A stretch of DNA of 64,000 nucleotides from Ancylothrix sp036704045 (GCA_036704045.1 DATNQM010000031.1:31235-95234), one strand, 5' to 3'; counted from the first letter of the stretch, positions 8,793 through 18,002 are shown. The notes: a model not told the origin generated them from the letters alone. Numbers and translations are program-made.

Positions 8793-10883
8793 TTAAGAGC
8801 TTTGTTGTGGTTTTCCTACTCCATCGGTTAAATCATAGGAATTGGCTAATAATTTATACCAAAGGGCGGGATAGTTAGTTTCTAGCCAAGGTTGAAGTTT
8901 TAGAGTTAGGGTGGGTACCCATCCCCAGAGGAAACTATTAAGCGAGTAGAGGGTAAAGTTTAGGTAGCTTCGTAACCATTGGATCATGTCTGCCAAACTA
9001 ACAAATTCTAAAATCCAGAGTAGCAGTGCGGGGTTTTTCCACGCTGCTTGAAGGGCTAGGCGGTTGAATGTTATCCAGTCTACTCGGTCTTTGATAAACT
9101 TTTCGGCAGTACCTTGATCGGTTTCTGCTAAAATTCCAAAGAATGTGTTTAATATGGCATTAATTTTTTGCGGTTCAATAAACCGGCCGGTGGGTACCAT
9201 CATTCCTTTAGAAAATAACCAGGTTACAGCGACATTACTTTGATAAGCACGAATTTTGTTTAAATCTTTTGCCTTTAATAAATCGTGTTTGAGAGCCGTA
9301 TTCAAAAGATGAGTTAAACGCGGTAAATTTCGCACTAAAGAACCAAAGCCGGTAAATACTAAGGGAGATTGTAAAGAAGCTGCATCTCCTATACAAATTA
9401 ACCGATCAAAAGCTACTTTTCGCTCATTTTTATTGGCGCTGAAATGCCCAGGAATATAACCAAAGGTAGCTTTTTTCCATACTAATTTTTCCATGTCACA
9501 GCGCCGGTATTCGGGGAGAATTGTAAAAAAGTCTTCATACATTTCTAATAATGACCCCGGATTTTCTGGATTCACTTGGTGATAGTGAAACAAATAAATT
9601 GTTAAGTCGTTATCTGCTGCCGGAAATAATTCCCAAATTAACTGTCTGCCCCGCGAAATATCTCCATGAGAATTTAACACATCGCCATATTGTTTATCCC
9701 ATACTTCGGCATCAAAACCTCCAGAAATTACAGCACCAACTGTTGGGCAAACACTGTCAAATGCTCTGCCGCCATTGAGTTGCCATGCAATGGGTGAAGC
9801 GGTTCCCATTGCATCTACTAAAAGTCGGCCGGTGGCTTGACGGGAAGAATTGGTAGGTAAATGTTTTAGGTCAAGGGTAACTTTATTTGGGTCAATATTT
9901 ACAGAAATAAATTCAGTTTCATCCCAAATTTCTCCTCCCGCAGCTTTGAATTTTTCGCCGCAGACACGCAATAGTTTATCGGCATCTATGGCAATATTTA
10001 AGACTGTTGGAGTGTGGAGAATTGCTGCTTTGGCGTTAGGCGGATTATTTGCATCAAAAAATTTATGAAATCCATCTTTGTATTCGCAGGCAATGAGGGT
10101 TTCTAGTTCTTTTTGAGAATTGAATAAACCCAAATCTATTAAACTTTGAAGTTCGCTGCGGGAAATGTTCCACTCTCGGTTCATTCGGCCAAAAGGTAAG
10201 CGTTCAATGAGTAAAACTCGATAGCCTAATTGAGCCATGACGGCTGCATGAATGACTCCTAAAGCGCCACCGATATAGATTAAATCGTAGGTGGGTTTTG
10301 TCTGGGGGGAGTGGTTTTCTTCTGGGCTAGAAAAAATAACTGGTGTTGGTTGTGTGGGGTTACGAACCGAGGAACGCCAGCGCTTTTCCCACCAGTAAGC
10401 GCGTGTTAGGTCGTATTCGCCGTTGGGAAATTTTTTAAAAAATTGGACAGTGCGTGGGTATGATGATTGTAATGCGTCAAAAATTGATTGTTTGGATAAA
10501 TCAATTTCTGGTGGTTTTGGGTATTGATAAGGGAACCTGTTTCTCAGGTCGGTGGTCAGTTGGCCGAGGATTTGTTTTTCAGCAAAAAGTGGTTTAGAGC
10601 CGCAACGAAAAACTTTGATGTAGGTAGTTCGCTGAAGAGACCACACAAAGATGGAAAGTTCGTTTTCTATGGGTGCCGGTGTTAGTTTTTGTGTGTCTGG
10701 GTTGGCTGAGTTTTTAATTTCGCTTGGCTTGGTTAGGCGCAGTCTAATTCCTTCGGGGGTGAGGATTTTTTGGCCGGTGCTTGGTTCAAATTTTTGGTGT
10801 AGCCATGTCCGTACGGCTTCTTTATCTGGGGTGGGTATTTCGAGATATAACAGTTCTTTGATTTCGGTTGTGTTGTCTTTCAT
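8793..10883 (-). CDS. CruA/CruP-family lycopene cyclase-like flavoprotein
   Basis: A 696-residue FAD-dependent protein. Residues 1-195 form an extension without a known motif. A Rossmann dinucleotide-binding start then follows (DLIYIGGALGVIHAAVMAQL) with LLIERLPFGRMNREWNISRS, the conserved feature of the CruA/CruP group. Later come the FAD-site segment LICIGDAASLQSPLVFTG and a C-terminal helical region. CruA cyclises lycopene in cyanobacteria and green sulfur bacteria that lack CrtL-type cyclase. CruP is a paralogue shared with plants. The MNREWNISR wording and the length favour CruA over CruP, but I cannot settle which. It is transcribed divergently from the 84-residue gene. Confidence 0.65.
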   Translation of the reverse strand: MKDNTTEIKELLYLEIPTPDKEAVRTWLHQKFEPSTGQKILTPEGIRLRLTKPSEIKNSANPDTQKLTPAPIENELSIFVWSLQRTTYIKVFRCGSKPLFAEKQILGQLTTDLRNRFPYQYPKPPEIDLSKQSIFDALQSSYPRTVQFFKKFPNGEYDLTRAYWWEKRWRSSVRNPTQPTPVIFSSPEENHSPQTKPTYDLIYIGGALGVIHAAVMAQLGYRVLLIERLPFGRMNREWNISRSELQSLIDLGLFNSQKELETLIACEYKDGFHKFFDANNPPNAKAAILHTPTVLNIAIDADKLLRVCGEKFKAAGGEIWDETEFISVNIDPNKVTLDLKHLPTNSSRQATGRLLVDAMGTASPIAWQLNGGRAFDSVCPTVGAVISGGFDAEVWDKQYGDVLNSHGDISRGRQLIWELFPAADNDLTIYLFHYHQVNPENPGSLLEMYEDFFTILPEYRRCDMEKLVWKKATFGYIPGHFSANKNERKVAFDRLICIGDAASLQSPLVFTGFGSLVRNLPRLTHLLNTALKHDLLKAKDLNKIRAYQSNVAVTWLFSKGMMVPTGRFIEPQKINAILNTFFGILAETDQGTAEKFIKDRVDWITFNRLALQAAWKNPALLLWILEFVSLADMIQWLRSYLNFTLYSLNSFLWGWVPTLTLKLQPWLETNYPALWYKLLANSYDLTDGVGKPQQSS

Positions 10884-11005
10884 AAGTCCCCTAAAAATGG
10901 TGTTTTTACAGTTGTACTGTGATTTATACTGCCTTAAAAAGCTAAAAAAAAGTTAATGAAACTTTTTTATGCGTATTCTTCTTTTTATTCTATTGGTGTA
11001 AAGTC

Positions 11006-11260
11006 GTGATAAATTATCAAATTCCAAAGAAGCGTCAAGAGTTTGTGGCCCTCCGCGACCAGGCGGTGAGTGAAGAGTTGGTGGCGGCTGCAATAGTTGG
11101 TGTGGTGATGGTGGCTCGTCAGGAGGGCCGGTCGTTGGAAGAACTTAAGGCGGAGGTGTTGGCTGATGATCAGTTGTTGGATAAGGGGAAGCGCCGGTGG
11201 TTGAGTGAGGTGGTTAGTGATGCTTGGCAGCGTTTGGAAAGTGATAAGGGGGGTTTTTAG
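11006..11260 (+). CDS. Conserved hypothetical protein, 84 aa
   Basis: A small soluble helical protein starting from GTG (MINYQIPKKRQEF). It contains AAAIVGVVMVARQEGRSLEELKAE followed by DDQLLDKGKRRWLSEVVSDAWQ. No family name is recalled with confidence. The pattern of short amphipathic helices and its size suggest a conserved cyanobacterial protein rather than a random frame, and its codon use is consistent with the surrounding G/T-rich block. Its stop codon overlaps the stop of the convergent M23 peptidase gene by four bases. Confidence 0.6.
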   Translation: MINYQIPKKRQEFVALRDQAVSEELVAAAIVGVVMVARQEGRSLEELKAEVLADDQLLDKGKRRWLSEVVSDAWQRLESDKGGF

Positions 11261-12285
11261 GGTAGTTGAATTTGTTGTTGGATGTCGATGAGGATTTTTT
11301 CGCCGCGTTTTAGTTGATATTCTCCACGCCAGGTGCCGCTGGTAAGGGGTTTTTCGGGGGTGTTGCGTTTGCCTATAAAGTTGAAGCCGTTAATGCGGTT
11401 GGGGTTTTTAAGTTCGGTTTTGGTTTCGGCGGCGATGGTGCCATCAGGGGCGATGAGGCGGTAGTTTTCGATGTCTCCGGCGAGGATGCCAAAGGGATGT
11501 ACCCAAAAAATTAGGGCGGGACTTTTGGTGGTTAGGGGGCTGTCGGGAAAGTTTCCTTGCCAGATGGCGTTAATGTCTGGTTTTTGGCTGGTAAAGCCGG
11601 CTTTGATGAGGCCGGTGGGTGTGTAGGTGATGGGTTGGTCCCAGAGGGGCCGGCCTTTGATGTTGCAGCCGGTTGGGGCGTCGGGGCCCAAAAAGGGGTC
11701 GATTTCTTTTCCTTTATAGACGACTCCTAAATGGACGTGGGGATAGGAGGCTAGGCCGGAGGAACCTACCATGCCTAGAGTTGTGCCTTTTTCGACTTCC
11801 ATTCCTGGTTTGACGGTGACGCTGCCGTTGCGTAGGTGGCAATAGTAGGTTCTCCAGCCGTTGGGATGGTCGATGACTACGGCGTTTCCGCAGCCGATGT
11901 TTGAGATGGCTTTGGCTTGTTCGGGGTTTTCGATGCGTTTGTCGGCTACGCCGTCTCGGACTGTTTGTATTTTGCCGGCGGCGGCGGCTTTGACGGCTAC
12001 TCCTTTTTTCATGGTTTTTTCGTCGGGTATGCCGAAGTCTGTGCCGTCGTGTCCGTCGTAGGTTTGTCTTCCACAGCCAAAGTCTAGGAATTTTTCGCTG
12101 GGGTCTCTGTCGGTGTAACTCAGGATGTGACAGTCTTTGCCTAGGGTACAGTCGATGGGAAGGCCGAGACTGATGCCGGTGTCTGGTGTGGCGGGGGTTG
12201 ATGTTTGGCTTAGGCAGCTTGGCAGGCTGGCTAGGACTAGGCTGAGGAGGAAGGTGAAAAGATGTTTTTTAGTAAATATTTTCAT
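11257..12285 (-). CDS. M23-family (LytM) peptidase lipoprotein
   Basis: A 342-residue exported protein. The N-terminal signal (KKHLFTFLLSLVLASLPSC) ends in a lipobox-like cysteine at about residue 24, so it is probably a lipoprotein. The catalytic LytM domain spans about residues 70-205, with zinc ligands in GHDGTDFG and in the C-terminal motif YPHVHLGVV (H-x-H), plus the typical HPNGWRTYYCHL strand. Such enzymes cut peptide bridges in peptidoglycan. Residues 210-342 form a separate domain of unknown role with a PTGLIKAGF start. It is convergent with the 84-residue gene, overlapping by four bases. Confidence 0.85.
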   Translation of the reverse strand: MKIFTKKHLFTFLLSLVLASLPSCLSQTSTPATPDTGISLGLPIDCTLGKDCHILSYTDRDPSEKFLDFGCGRQTYDGHDGTDFGIPDEKTMKKGVAVKAAAAGKIQTVRDGVADKRIENPEQAKAISNIGCGNAVVIDHPNGWRTYYCHLRNGSVTVKPGMEVEKGTTLGMVGSSGLASYPHVHLGVVYKGKEIDPFLGPDAPTGCNIKGRPLWDQPITYTPTGLIKAGFTSQKPDINAIWQGNFPDSPLTTKSPALIFWVHPFGILAGDIENYRLIAPDGTIAAETKTELKNPNRINGFNFIGKRNTPEKPLTSGTWRGEYQLKRGEKILIDIQQQIQLP

Positions 12286-12408
12286 ATTTTTGGGGGTTTT
12301 TTTGAAATGCAGAGGTTTTTTGTCTGATTTTCAAAATCCTGCGGCTTGTGGCTTTTTTTATCGTACTTTTGCCGATGCCGGTTGTGGTACCCCCCGAAAA
12401 ACAAAAAA

Positions 12409-12425
12409 CGCCCAAAAACTGGGCG
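12409..12425 (-). terminator. Intrinsic terminator of the radical SAM gene
   Basis: The arms CGCCC (12409-12413) and GGGCG (12421-12425) pair around a short loop. On the minus strand they are followed by a run of Ts interrupted by a single G. The site lies about 100 bases after the stop codon of the radical SAM gene. Confidence 0.65.
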
Positions 12426-12525
12426 CGTCCATCAGGGTGCATCTACATGAATTCAATATAGCATAGCGAGGGGTGAGACCCCCTAGGTTACTTAACAAAA
12501 ATTTACATTTGGGTAGGGCTGATTT

Positions 12526-13317
12526 CTATGCCGGGGCACAGCGTACTAAGATGCCGGTTTCTTGTGTGATCTGTTGGGCAAAGGTTTGTAAAACGCTTAC
12601 CGGCACACATTTTAGTTGTTTTGCCGCATAGGGTAGGCTGTCTTGGCTGTGGTTTTCTCGGCCGTCTAGTTGGTGTTTTAGGGGTTTGGGACGGGTGGGG
12701 GTGTTGAGTTGTATTTCTGCTGGCATGATGGCTTTTAGGCAACGAATATATTCTGCTTTGGTTTTTTCGTCCCATTCGTTTAGGATCATGGTTTGAATTC
12801 CTAGTTGTCCTTCATATTCGGCGCTAAATTCTTGCAAGCCTTCCCACAAAGAAAGAAATTCTATGCTGTCTAGGGGTCTATTAATTCTTTTAATTTTTTC
12901 TTGATTAATTCCATCTAATTTGATAGAGACTTTATCGGCACAGCTTAAGGCTGCACGCACTGCGGATAGGCTTAATAAAGACCCATTTGTTAATACTAAT
13001 ATGGGTTTGTTTGTTAGGGCTTTAGCTGATGCTATAATTTCGCCTAGGTTTGCTGCTTGAGTGGGTTCACCGCTGCCACTTATGGTTATGATGTCTACTT
13101 TCCAAGGTGCAAATTTTTCTAGGTTTTGCATGATGTGGCCGGTGGGAATATATACTTTTCTGCTTCGTGTTTGGTGTTCTATTTCTCCCAACTGGCAGTA
13201 AACACAATTAAAGCTACAGGTAGAAACCGGCCCTATGGCATCAATTCCTAAAGATAGGCCGTATCTCCATGATATAACCGGCCCATAAACTGAGGAAAAA
13301 GCGATGGCTGTTTTCAT
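12526..13317 (-). CDS. Radical SAM protein (COG0731-like)
   Basis: A 263-residue enzyme with the radical SAM cluster motif CSFNCVYCQ (C34, C38, C41), a CxxxCxxC arrangement that binds a 4Fe-4S cluster and S-adenosylmethionine. It continues with ITISGSGEPTQA (the GGEP-like motif) and LVLTNGSLLS. The gene resembles the small COG0731 Fe-S oxidoreductases, whose substrates in bacteria are mostly unknown. Residues 210-263 are less typical and may bind substrate. It lies 72 bases downstream of the DUF3122 gene on the same strand and ends before a clear terminator. Confidence 0.8.
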   Translation of the reverse strand: MKTAIAFSSVYGPVISWRYGLSLGIDAIGPVSTCSFNCVYCQLGEIEHQTRSRKVYIPTGHIMQNLEKFAPWKVDIITISGSGEPTQAANLGEIIASAKALTNKPILVLTNGSLLSLSAVRAALSCADKVSIKLDGINQEKIKRINRPLDSIEFLSLWEGLQEFSAEYEGQLGIQTMILNEWDEKTKAEYIRCLKAIMPAEIQLNTPTRPKPLKHQLDGRENHSQDSLPYAAKQLKCVPVSVLQTFAQQITQETGILVRCAPA

Positions 13318-13389
13318 GGTTCTTTGTTTTTCTCTTTCTAAAGCAAATTTGATTTCTGTTTTTGCAGAACAATTTGCTATTTTTTGGTT

Positions 13390-13923
13390 TTAATTTGACT
13401 GGGTTATGGAGATTTTTTGCCAATCTTCAACAACAAAAGGCGGTATTTTTAGTTTGGTTGGGCCTTTTTTTAGGGGGATCGAAAGGGTGACAAAATCAGT
13501 GGGGAGATCGGGTAATATTTCGCTGAGTTTATATTGTCCGACATTTGGGGCGGGGGATTTTTCAGCAAATAGGTCTGTCACGTTTATCTGCTTTCCCTGG
13601 GGGGTAGTTATAGTTAGGGGTTGCGGGTGAATAAACTCGACAGCATCGGGATATCCAACTAAGCGGAGTGTTGTTTCAGAAGACTGACCGTTTGTTATTT
13701 CTTTAAAGACGATAACCTGCCATGAGTGACCGGTGGGGTCTCGGAGGGTTTGTCGTGCTTTGTATAACATCATATTGGGTGAGATTTCTTCTTTTATGAC
13801 GACTCCGACGGCAGGTAGTTGATAACTAAAAGTTAGATACAATACTAACCCAAATACAACCAGAAAAGACACTATTAGTCGGCGAAAATCTACTTTGACT
13901 TTGGTATATGTATATGCGTTCAT
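13390..13923 (-). CDS. DUF3122-like protein with N-terminal membrane anchor
   Basis: A 177-residue protein with one N-terminal hydrophobic helix (LIVSFLVVFGLVLYLTFS, about residues 16-33) and a following beta-rich domain outside the membrane. Segments such as DPTGHSWQVIVFKE and LRLVGYPDAVEFIHPQPL match the DUF3122 family known from cyanobacteria. Its function is unknown. It is followed by the radical SAM gene on the same strand after 72 bases, so the two may share a transcript. Confidence 0.7.
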   Translation of the reverse strand: MNAYTYTKVKVDFRRLIVSFLVVFGLVLYLTFSYQLPAVGVVIKEEISPNMMLYKARQTLRDPTGHSWQVIVFKEITNGQSSETTLRLVGYPDAVEFIHPQPLTITTPQGKQINVTDLFAEKSPAPNVGQYKLSEILPDLPTDFVTLSIPLKKGPTKLKIPPFVVEDWQKISITQSN

Positions 13924-14181
13924 GGTGATTGATTTCCTCAGTAATTAAGTTTTGTAACTAATGTTTTAGTTATGTATATTTTTGAATCTTTAAATTACAA
14001 AAGTCTTATTTTACTTACTTTTTTAATATAGCTAAAAATAGCCTTTTAAAGGTATGATCTTAACTAAAATTAACTAAAAAAGTGGTAAGTTTTATAAAGG
14101 TACTTGATAAAAAATAACTAATTTTTCCTAATTATTTTTTATCAAGAAAAGTATGAATGTTGAGGAGAAATTTAGATTTTT

Positions 14182-15030
14182 TTATAGTTTTAGCAATTCA
14201 GGAATGGTAACAAATTGGTAGTTACGCTTTTTTAATTCGGCGAGGATAATGGGCAAGGCTTGGATGGTTTTAGAACGGTTGCCACCGCCGTCATGGAGTA
14301 AAATAATTCCCCCCGGAGTTGATTGTTTTAAAACTTGGTTAACGATGCTTTCTAGGGAAGAAGTAGCCCGCCAATCTTCGGTGTCAACTGACCATAAAAT
14401 AATGGCATAGTTTTTATTTTTTGCATAGTCGGATAAGCCATTGTTTAAATTGCCGGCGGGGGGTCGAAAAAGTTTTGTTTTGGCTCCGGTGGTTTTATAA
14501 ATGCTGGCGGAGGTATTGTCAATTTCTTTGGCGGCGGTTGCTGAGTCGCTGTTTTCGGTGCGATGGCTCCAGGTGTGATTGCCAATGGCATGACCGGCTT
14601 CTACAATATTTTTAGCGATTTCTGGATACATTTGTAAGTGTTTTCCTACTAAAAAAAAGGTGGCTTTGATATTATTTTGTTTGAGGATTTTAAGGACTTG
14701 TGGGGTGTCTGTCCAAGGGCCATCGTCAAAGGTGAGGGCAATAACTTTTTTTTGGGGGTTAATTTCTCTTTGGTAAATTATTTTTCCTTGAAATTGGGTG
14801 GGGGGAAAAAATTCGGTTTGGGGTGCCGGTGAAACAGGTTTAATTTGGGGTTTAAATTGAATGATTTTTTTAGGTTTTTGGCTGGGTTTATGTTGTTGTA
14901 TTGGGGTGGGTATTTGTTGAGAAAAAGCTACGGAACGAAACAAGAGGGTGCCGGTGAGAAATAGGATACTGATGACTACCCATCTGAGACTGCGATGATG
15001 GGGAGAGTTGGTTTTATTTTGTTTTGCCAT
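14182..15030 (-). CDS. Polysaccharide deacetylase (NodB homology domain)
   Basis: A 282-residue exported or membrane-anchored enzyme. A hydrophobic segment at about residues 13-35 is followed by a Pro/Lys/Gln-rich linker and then the NodB domain (residues about 90-280). Catalytic motifs are complete: VIALTFDDGPW (Asp base and metal Asp), AIGNHTWSHRT (H-x4-H metal ligands), LFRPPAGNLN, a late strand ending in SVDTEDW, and GGIILLHDGG. Members deacetylate peptidoglycan or other N-acetylated glycans in the cell envelope. It is divergent from rpsU, with a 368-base spacer. Confidence 0.88.
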   Translation of the reverse strand: MAKQNKTNSPHHRSLRWVVISILFLTGTLLFRSVAFSQQIPTPIQQHKPSQKPKKIIQFKPQIKPVSPAPQTEFFPPTQFQGKIIYQREINPQKKVIALTFDDGPWTDTPQVLKILKQNNIKATFFLVGKHLQMYPEIAKNIVEAGHAIGNHTWSHRTENSDSATAAKEIDNTSASIYKTTGAKTKLFRPPAGNLNNGLSDYAKNKNYAIILWSVDTEDWRATSSLESIVNQVLKQSTPGGIILLHDGGGNRSKTIQALPIILAELKKRNYQFVTIPELLKL

Positions 15031-15398
15031 ATAGGTGCTGTTACTGTTATGTCTATGGGGGTTGCTGATGGGTTTAAGCTTTGTTGTAGGCTTGGCGCGG
15101 GGGGATAGAAGTAAAATACTTCGGCTTGGTTCTTTTAGACTACAGACTGGTTGACAATTAGTAAGAATTTTCTCAATATATCTACACAGAGGAGGGTTGG
15201 AATGGCAATGTAGTGGCTGAATGTGGCTATTTTCTATCTAAAAATGCTGTGCCTAGTATAGAATAGGTACAAATAACTCAAGAGTCCTGTTAGCCAAGAA
15301 ACCCAGCTTTTTTAGACGAACCTAGAAAATTTTGGTAGAGCCTAGTAGACACACTCTAGCGTTAAGCATCAAAAACCATTTGTTATTAAGGAGAAGGA
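15031..15398. promoter_or_regulatory. Spacer between the deacetylase and rpsU genes
   Basis: A divergent promoter region of 368 bases. No other gene is apparent. The segment just before rpsU contains a good ribosome-binding site (AAGGAGAAGGA at about 15388-15398). No clear -10 or -35 boxes were assigned. Confidence 0.45.
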
Positions 15399-15578
15399 AT
15401 GACTCAAGTTGTTGTAGGCGAAAACGAAGGTATTGACTCGGCTCTACGCCGGTTTAAACGGCAAGTCTCTCGCGCTGGAATTTTAGCTGATGTTAAGAGT
15501 CGTCGGCATTTTGAAACTCCCCTCGAAAAACGTAAACGTAAGGCAGTTGCGGCTCGACGTAAAAGACGGTTTCGTTAA
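15399..15578 (+). CDS. rpsU: 30S ribosomal protein S21
   Basis: A 59-residue basic protein: MTQVVVGENEGIDSALRRFK, then RQVSRAGILADVKSRRHFE, then KRKRKAVAARRKRRFR at the C-terminus. This is the typical S21 sequence including the conserved R(R/K)F near the start and the Arg/Lys tail. S21 binds the small subunit near the 16S 3' end and assists initiation. The start is an ATG preceded by AAGGAGAAGGA. It is short enough to be missed by length-filtered gene calls. A long inverted repeat follows. Confidence 0.95.
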   Translation: MTQVVVGENEGIDSALRRFKRQVSRAGILADVKSRRHFETPLEKRKRKAVAARRKRRFR

Positions 15579-15618
15579 ACGGTTGATGTTAGTATCAACT
15601 TAAGAAAATTGATTTTAA

Positions 15619-15716
15619 TTCACGGTTCATGGTTCATCGTTAATGGTTTTTGTTCTCTCTTGTTAGATGTTGAGCTATGGCCCATTTTCAATTCAGCGAG
15701 AACCATGAACTGTGAA
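15619..15716. repeat. Long-arm inverted repeat after rpsU
   Basis: The arms at 15619-15635 and 15700-15716 are 17 bp long and complementary at 16 of 17 positions (TTCACGGTTCATGGTTC against TTCACAGTTCATGGTTC), separated by a 64-base loop without a gene. It lies between two convergent genes. It may act as a transcription barrier or be a small dispersed element. There is no target-site duplication obvious by eye. Confidence 0.75.
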
Positions 15717-15725
15717 GTGGCTGGG

Positions 15726-16076
15726 TTATTTATTTTCGTCTAGTAATGATTCAAATGTTGCCTGTAAAGATGCTATATCCCCTACACGCCCTACTAGTAA
15801 GTTTTCTTTACCGGCATCCTTGAGTCTCTCTCGCCAATATTCGACGGTTTCGGAGTTTTTCATCCAAAAGTCAATGACGGTATTTAGGGCTTCATCGACT
15901 TGCCAGCCGCGAGATGTGGAGGCTTTTTCTACGCAGTCAAGAAAGGCATCAAGGGTACATTTATGACTACCAAGATATTCTACGCGCCGGCCGGGTTTTT
16001 GTCCTAAAATTTCTTGTTGTTTGTTGAAAAAGGATAAAATTGGGGAGATTCCTAAAAGGTTGAAGGTATAATTCAT
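15726..16076 (-). CDS. Conserved hypothetical protein, about 116 aa
   Basis: Not recognised as a named family. A soluble, mainly helical protein beginning MNYTFNLLGISPILSFFNK, with a Gly/Arg patch (LGQKPGRRVEYLGSHKC) and C-terminal acidic helices. The start at 16076 is preferred over the GTG at 16088 because GGAGG is placed six bases before this ATG. It is convergent with rpsU, with the inverted repeat between the two. Confidence 0.6.
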   Translation of the reverse strand: MNYTFNLLGISPILSFFNKQQEILGQKPGRRVEYLGSHKCTLDAFLDCVEKASTSRGWQVDEALNTVIDFWMKNSETVEYWRERLKDAGKENLLVGRVGDIASLQATFESLLDENK

Positions 16077-16315
16077 TGTTCCCTCCACAAAATATTTGAT
16101 TTATAATTTTAGTTGATAGCAGGTTGAGAAAATTTTAGGGGTAATTTTTAATACATTTTAATATTAATTTTTATAAATTATTAGTTATTTTATTGGCTAA
16201 GTTGACAATTTTATATAGTTGAAGGTTAAATTTTTTCCTTGCTTTTCTTGATGGAAGTGAGGTAAAATGGAAAGCTTAAGAATCTAAAATTTTGTTTTTT
16301 TTCTACCTAACTTTT

Positions 16316-16828
16316 ATGGTTTTAATTCGTTCCGAAATACAATCAGATCACGAACAAATTAGGGAAGTTATCAGTGCGGCTTTTGGCAGAACCAATGAGG
16401 CTGAATTGATTGATAAAATTAGGTGTTCTTCCTATTTTCTCCCTCAATTATCCTTAGTGGCGGTGGAGAAGGAAGAAGTTTTAGGACATATTTTATTTAG
16501 TTTAATTGAGATTGATGGGGTTGAAAAAATTACTGCTTTGGCGTTGGCACCGCTTGCGGTTAAGCCTGTTTATCAACGGCAAGGTGTGGGGAGTAAGTTG
16601 GTAGAAACTGGGTTGCTAAAATGCCAAGATAATGGTTATTTAATTGTGGTAGTTTTAGGGTATCCAGAGTTTTATCAACGCTTTGGGTTTAAACCGGCCA
16701 GCCAATGGGGAATTAAAGCACCATTTCCGGCTCCTGATGAAGCATTTATGGCCTTAGAATTGCAACCTAGTTCGGCGCAAAACTATACCGGCACTGTTTG
16801 TTATCCGGCTTATTTTAATGAGGTTTAA
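16316..16828 (+). CDS. GNAT-family N-acetyltransferase
   Basis: About 170 residues with the acetyl-CoA-binding signature LAPLAVKPVYQRQGVGSKLV (motif A, Q/R-x-x-G-x-G/A), preceded by VLGHILFSLIEI. The later segment YPEFYQRFGFKPASQWGI is typical of the YhbS/N-acetyltransferase group that acts on small molecules or proteins. The substrate is unknown. The ATG at 16316 is used because the alternative at 16292 is TTG in a poly-T stretch. Its stop is only four bases from the end of the convergent methyltransferase gene. Confidence 0.85.
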   Translation: MVLIRSEIQSDHEQIREVISAAFGRTNEAELIDKIRCSSYFLPQLSLVAVEKEEVLGHILFSLIEIDGVEKITALALAPLAVKPVYQRQGVGSKLVETGLLKCQDNGYLIVVVLGYPEFYQRFGFKPASQWGIKAPFPAPDEAFMALELQPSSAQNYTGTVCYPAYFNEV

Positions 16829-16832
16829 TGTA

Positions 16833-17495
16833 TTAAATTTTTCTTGCCAAACTTAAACCATCGGCCAGGGGAATCATGCTAATAGTAACGCGTTGATCGT
16901 CATGGAGTTTTTTGTTAAAATTGCGTAGGGCTTGGGTATTTTGATCTTGAATTTGTGGGTCTGCAACTTGACCAGACCACAAAACATTATCTATGACGAT
17001 TAAACCACCTTTACGAAGTAGTTTGAGGCAACCTTCATAATAGTTTTGGTAGTTTTCTTTATCGGCATCAATGAAGGCAAAATCAAAGGTTTCGGCTTCA
17101 CCGGCAGCCTCTAGTTCTTCTAAGGTTTGGATGGCCGGTTGAAGGCGGAGATCAATTTTGTCTGCCACACCGGCTGCTTGCCAATAGCGGCGAGCAATGG
17201 CTGTATATTCTTCGCTAACATCACAGGCAATCATTTTACCGTCGCTTGGCAATGCGAGGGCAACACTGAGGGAACTGTAGCCGGTAAAGACTCCAATTTC
17301 TAGGGTTTTTTTTGCGCCGGTAAGCTGAACAAGCAAAGCCAAAAATTGACCTTGATCTGGTGCGATCTGCATCATTGCTCGTGGGTGAGAGGCTGTTTCT
17401 TGGCGTAGTTGTTGCAACAGGGCCGGTTCGCGTAAAGAAACCGATAATAAATAATCATACACTCGGTCGTTTAATGAAATACTTTTGTTTGACAT
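16833..17495 (-). CDS. Class I SAM-dependent O-methyltransferase
   Basis: A 220-residue soluble enzyme of the caffeoyl-CoA/catechol O-methyltransferase-like family. The SAM-binding motif I is LEIGVFTGYSSLSVALALP, followed by MIACDVSEEY (acidic ribose ligand). The metal-binding Asp lies in FDFAFIDADKENYQNYYE, and LIVIDNVLWSGQVADP follows. These are the diagnostic blocks of the cation-dependent subgroup. Its natural substrate cannot be inferred. It is convergent with the acetyltransferase and divergent from the lipoprotein gene. Confidence 0.88.
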   Translation of the reverse strand: MSNKSISLNDRVYDYLLSVSLREPALLQQLRQETASHPRAMMQIAPDQGQFLALLVQLTGAKKTLEIGVFTGYSSLSVALALPSDGKMIACDVSEEYTAIARRYWQAAGVADKIDLRLQPAIQTLEELEAAGEAETFDFAFIDADKENYQNYYEGCLKLLRKGGLIVIDNVLWSGQVADPQIQDQNTQALRNFNKKLHDDQRVTISMIPLADGLSLARKI

Positions 17496-17555
17496 AATGC
17501 CGTCTCAAATGTAGCATTTTTATTATCCTAGTTTTTGATAATTTTGGAGAAAAAT

Positions 17556-18002
17556 ATGACTAAATTGCCATCAAAATTAATAATTGTTCAGAGTTTTGCT
17601 GCAATGTTTTTAGTTGTGTTGAGTGGTTGTACAGTAATTGGCCCTGGCCCGACACCGGGCGTTGTGCAAGAAGGATTAAGGATGCAGTTAAGCCAAACTC
17701 AAGCGCAACTATTGCCACAATTACAAATTTCTTCAGCGCCAGAATTAGAAATTACTCGTGTCAAAATTTCCTCTCAAAAACCTATGATGATTGAAGATTT
17801 GCAAGGGTTTCAAGTAGAAGGTTTTTATGATTTGAAGGTTAAGTTACCAAAACAAGTAATTAAGCAAAACAAGAAATCCTTTAAACTTTATATCCAACGT
17901 CAAAAACAAGCTCAAACTTGGCGGTTAGCACGTCCGATTAAAGTTGCAGGAGAACAAACTGATAAATGGACAACTTATGCCATTTTAGATTTTAGGTTTT
18001 AG
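17556..18002 (+). CDS. Putative lipoprotein, unknown function
   Basis: About 148 residues. The N-terminus MTKLPSKLIIVQSFAAMFLV leads to LSGC, a good lipobox, so it is likely exported and lipid-anchored. The mature part is beta-rich and basic (LKVKLPKQVIKQNKK, LYIQRQKQAQTWRLARPI) without a recalled family. The start at 17556 follows GGAG with normal spacing. The open frame extends upstream to 17535 but without a ribosome site. Short TTTTAGG repeats follow the stop. Confidence 0.65.
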   Translation: MTKLPSKLIIVQSFAAMFLVVLSGCTVIGPGPTPGVVQEGLRMQLSQTQAQLLPQLQISSAPELEITRVKISSQKPMMIEDLQGFQVEGFYDLKVKLPKQVIKQNKKSFKLYIQRQKQAQTWRLARPIKVAGEQTDKWTTYAILDFRF

